Part shown: one piece after another, positions 61,422 to 64,000 of the stretch
How the letters are laid out: each line of letters starts with the position of its first letter
How positions within the stretch are numbered: the first letter of the stretch is position 1
Assembly: GCF_001653955.1 (NCBI RefSeq)
Contig: NZ_CP013022.1
Coordinates: 1,426,001 to 1,490,000 of the forward strand
Source of the DNA: Francisella persica ATCC VR-331
GTDB lineage: Bacteria > Pseudomonadota > Gammaproteobacteria > Francisellales > Francisellaceae
Reading direction: 5' to 3'
Length of the DNA stretch: 64,000 nucleotides
The notes under the pieces: model-generated
Told to the model about the DNA's origin: nothing
Database searches by the model: none
Seen by the model: only the letters and a program-made list of their open reading frames with translations
Position numbers and translations under genes: made by a program

Positions 61422-62675
61422 TTAGATTATATCTTTAAATTGTTTTTTCTGTTGTGTTTTTGTAACTAAGATTGGTTCTTGTTGCTCTAGAATTACTTTG
61501 GCATTGATAATAACTTTTTCAATATCTTCAGATGAAGGTACATGAAACATCACTTCAAGAAGTACATTTTCTAAAATAGTTCTTAGTCCTCTTGCACCTG
61601 TTTTTTTAGCAATTGCTTTTTTAGCTACCTCAACAAGAGCCTGATCTGTAAACTCAATACTTACATCATCAAACTTAAACAGCTTAATATATTGTTTAAT
61701 CAAAGCATTTTTAGGTTCTGTAAGAATTTTAACTAAATCATCTTCCTTAAGCTCTTTTAGAACTGTAACTATTGGTAAGCGACCAATTAGTTCTGGAATA
61801 AGACCAAATTTAGTTAAATCATCACTCTCAACCTTTTGCATTAGTTTATCGCTATCTAAATTATTTTTTTGTTGAATAACATCAGCATTAAAACCAATAC
61901 TAACCTTATCCATTCTATGCTTAACAACCTTTTCGATACCAGCAAATGCTCCACCACAAATAAATAATATATCTGTAGTGTCTACTTGAATCATATCTTG
62001 ATTAGGATGTTTTCTACCACCTTTAGGAGGCACAGAAGACACAGTACCTTCTATAAGTTTCAATAATGCTTGCTGCACACCTTCACCTGATACATCACGA
62101 GTTATTGATGTACTCTCTGATTTGCGTGCAATTTTATCTATCTCATCAATATAAATAATACCCTTTTGCGCTTTAGCAACATTAAAATCAGCATTTTGTA
62201 AAAGACGAACTATTATATTCTCAACATCATCACCAACATAACCAGCTTCAGTAAGAGTTGTAGCATCAGCAATAGCAAAAGGTACATTTAGTAACTTTGC
62301 TAAAGTTTGTGCAAATAATGTCTTACCTGAACCTGTTGGCCCAATCAACAGTACATTACTCTTTTTAAGCTCAAGATCATTATCTTTTGTTGGGGTAGAT
62401 GTGATTCTCTTATAGTGGTTGTATACTGCTACTGACAATACTTTTTTAGCATTATCCTGACCAATAATATAATCATCTAAGTATTTTTTGATTTCTACCG
62501 GCTTTGGCAGCTTATCAAATGAAACATCTTCTAAAGGAGTACTACTGGCACTACGGATTTTTTCGGCACATTTACTTACACATTCATTACAGATGTTACC
62601 ATCTCTTCCTAAGATAATATTTTTGACTTCCTGTTGCGATTTACCACAAAAAGAACAATATGGAATTTTAGCCAT
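61422..62675 (-). CDS. clpX: ATP-dependent Clp protease ATPase subunit ClpX
   Basis: This 417-residue unfoldase starts with the zinc domain [12 protein letters not shown]...CNECVSKC. Walker A is GPTGSGKT, Walker B is [10 protein letters not shown], and the pore loop GYVGDDVE and RKHPNQ segment (RKH-type loop) are present. IGF ([11 protein letters not shown]) is the ClpP-docking loop. It follows clpP on the same strand. Confidence 0.97.
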   Translation of the reverse strand: MAKIPYCSFCGKSQQEVKNIILGRDGNICNECVSKCAEKIRSASSTPLEDVSFDKLPKPVEIKKYLDDYIIGQDNAKKVLSVAVYNHYKRITSTPTKDNDLELKKSNVLLIGPTGSGKTLFAQTLAKLLNVPFAIADATTLTEAGYVGDDVENIIVRLLQNADFNVAKAQKGIIYIDEIDKIARKSESTSITRDVSGEGVQQALLKLIEGTVSSVPPKGGRKHPNQDMIQVDTTDILFICGGAFAGIEKVVKHRMDKVSIGFNADVIQQKNNLDSDKLMQKVESDDLTKFGLIPELIGRLPIVTVLKELKEDDLVKILTEPKNALIKQYIKLFKFDDVSIEFTDQALVEVAKKAIAKKTGARGLRTILENVLLEVMFHVPSSEDIEKVIINAKVILEQQEPILVTKTQQKKQFKDII

Positions 62676-62698
62676 TTTATTAAGTTGACTTCCTTTAA

Positions 62699-63304
62699 TT
62701 ATTTAATAATTGCTTCGCGAGATTCAATCACATGATCAACCAGACCATACTCTTTAGCTTCATCAGCCATCATAAACTTATCTCTATCAGTATCTTTCAC
62801 AATAGTTTCCAAATCCTGACCAGTATGATGTGCTAAGACTTTATTTAGTCTATCCTTTATACGTAAGATATTTTTTGCATGAATCTCAATATCAGATGCC
62901 TGACCTCTAAAACCACCTAAAGGTTGATGAATCATAATCTGTGAGCTTGGTAGGCTATATCTTTTACCCTTAGCACCACCAGCTAATAAAAGCGATCCCA
63001 TACTAGCAGCCAAACCAATACAGATAGTACTTACATCAGGTTTAATAAACTGCATAGTATCATATACACCCATGCCCGCTGTAACCATACCACCTGGAGA
63101 ATTTATATAAAAATAAATATCTTTATCATGATCCTCTGACTCTAGAAACAACATCTGCGCTATCACAAGATTAGCTGAGTGATCATTCACCTCACCATTT
63201 AAAAAAACTATACGCTCTTTAAGCAGTCTTGAGTAAATATCAAAAGCTCTCTCACCGCCAGCTGTTTTTTCAATTACAGTAGGAACTAAATTATTAGTTA
63301 TCAT
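62699..63304 (-). CDS. clpP: ATP-dependent Clp protease proteolytic subunit ClpP
   Basis: The 201-residue peptidase has the triad in [13 protein letters not shown] (Ser), MIHQPLGG (His) and KDTDRDKFM (Asp). The start [29 protein letters not shown] is typical. It lies 13 bases after tig and is followed by clpX, the usual gamma-proteobacterial order. Confidence 0.97.
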   Translation of the reverse strand: MITNNLVPTVIEKTAGGERAFDIYSRLLKERIVFLNGEVNDHSANLVIAQMLFLESEDHDKDIYFYINSPGGMVTAGMGVYDTMQFIKPDVSTICIGLAASMGSLLLAGGAKGKRYSLPSSQIMIHQPLGGFRGQASDIEIHAKNILRIKDRLNKVLAHHTGQDLETIVKDTDRDKFMMADEAKEYGLVDHVIESREAIIK

Positions 63305-63317
63305 TTATAACCTCTCT

Positions 63318-64000
63318 TTAAAAGCCAGTTGAGAAACCAGATTGTTGAGCTTGTATACTTTCCTTAATAACATCAAAGAAATCTTCTGTTTTCTCTGTTA
63401 CTTTAGCTTGCTCCAATACCCAGTCTGTTAGCTTATTCTCTATCACTAGCGCTTTTAAATTAGCCATTTCTTTATCATTTTTCTTGATGTGCTCTTTAGT
63501 TTTCTCTGGCTCTTCATAAGCTTGTACTAGCTCATTTAATAAACTCTCAACTTCAGCATCTTCTGCCTTGAACTCTTGTGAATTCACAATATTATTTAGA
63601 ATTAGGCTAGTCTCTACTTTTTGCTTAGCATTAGCTTCAAATAAGTTATCTGGTAGTTGACTAACATCAAAACCTTTATCGCCACCCATTTGCTTAAGCA
63701 GATTTTGCTTAGCTGCATCAATTTCTCTCTTAATCAAAGATTTAGGAGTTTCAAACTCAGCGATTTCTCTTAAACCTTTGAAAATTTGATCTTTTACTTT
63801 TCTTTGTAAGATGAATTTAAGCTCACGCTGCATATTTTCTTTGATTTCATTCTCAAAAGTATCAACACCACCCTTTACACCAAACTTCTTGACAAACTCA
63901 TCGTCAACTTCTGGTAACTCAGCTTGTTGAATTTTATTAACAGTTATATCAAAAATAGCCTCAGCTCCAGCAAGATCTTTATTTTGGTAGTCTTGTGGGA
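63318..64000 (-). CDS. tig: trigger factor, C-terminal half (runs off the window)
   Basis: Trigger factor is the ribosome-bound chaperone and prolyl isomerase. Only the last 227 codons are in the window. Those nearest the edge include [27 protein letters not shown], typical of the end of the isomerase domain. The rest is the arm region, with [16 protein letters not shown] and the hydrophobic-poor tail. The 5' part, with the ribosome-binding loop, lies beyond 64000. It heads the tig-clpP-clpX-lon run. Confidence 0.95.
   Translation of the reverse strand, partial: PQDYQNKDLAGAEAIFDITVNKIQQAELPEVDDEFVKKFGVKGGVDTFENEIKENMQRELKFILQRKVKDQIFKGLREIAEFETPKSLIKREIDAAKQNLLKQMGGDKGFDVSQLPDNLFEANAKQKVETSLILNNIVNSQEFKAEDAEVESLLNELVQAYEEPEKTKEHIKKNDKEMANLKALVIENKLTDWVLEQAKVTEKTEDFFDVIKESIQAQQSGFSTGF

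Noticed and set aside
1-64000. tRNA or rRNA genes, CRISPR arrays, prophage, or insertion sequences such as ISFtu types
   Set aside because: I read both strands for cloverleaf-like segments, spaced repeats and transposase motifs and found none that I could support.

Overview
The window looks like a Francisella chromosome. It is strongly AT-rich, its intact proteins are Francisella-like in type and order, and it carries a class A beta-lactamase in the sthA-pilD-dsbG-like-bla-pth-ychF block. Decay is heavy: about 20 genes are broken by stops, frameshifts or deletions beside intact housekeeping genes. That fits a host-restricted, shrinking lineage, such as the tick-associated Francisella endosymbionts or F. 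persica, better than a free-living species. The genus call is firm on general grounds; the lineage call is inference. I found no insertion sequence, tRNA, rRNA, CRISPR array or prophage.

Layout. 1-2.7 kb: 5' part of epmB, an esterase remnant and an IclR regulator. 2.85-5.6 kb: an intact efflux operon (DUF1656, HlyD-type adaptor, FUSC pump) divergent from the regulator, with palindromes between them. 5.6-10.8 kb: a decay zone (flavin monooxygenase, hslR, lactate dehydrogenase and OxyR-like remnants) around an intact DUF2797 gene. 10.9-26.1 kb: core genes (small membrane protein, tyrS, lplA, hslVU, sthA, pilD, dsbG-like, blaA, pth, ychF, a CorB/CorC-like protein, rplY, prs). 26.3-35.2 kb: a second decay zone (M14 deacylase, two MFS transporters, MscS-like channel, VOC protein, class II aldolase, SnoaL-like protein, winged-helix regulator, cytochrome b561) around an intact CPA2 antiporter, a cysteine hydrolase and an alkyladenine glycosylase. 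35.2-42.2 kb: rmuC, ruvA, an MFS transporter, ruvC, yebC, elbB and lipA. 42.3-43.3 kb: ferritin and POT transporter remnants. 43.5-47.9 kb: a tight operon grxB-rnfB-nth-DUF1841-membrane protein, then a Bax-inhibitor-1 protein. 47.9-51.1 kb: a fully broken mfd. 51.1-64 kb: one long minus-strand run of protein and RNA quality control (tig-clpP-clpX-lon-hup-ppiD-miaA-hfq-hflX-hflK-hflC-LMW phosphatase-engB).

Together, the retained genes protect translation, proteostasis, recombination (RuvA, RuvC, RmuC), base-excision repair (Nth, AAG) and lipoylation (LipA, LplA). The lost genes are mostly regulators, nutrient transporters, peripheral oxidoreductases and transcription-coupled repair. I saw no clear new defence or mobile system. 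The best leads are the grx-rnfB-nth operon, the palindromes at the efflux operon and hslVU, and two apparently intact genes with changed active-site residues (dsbG-like and blaA).
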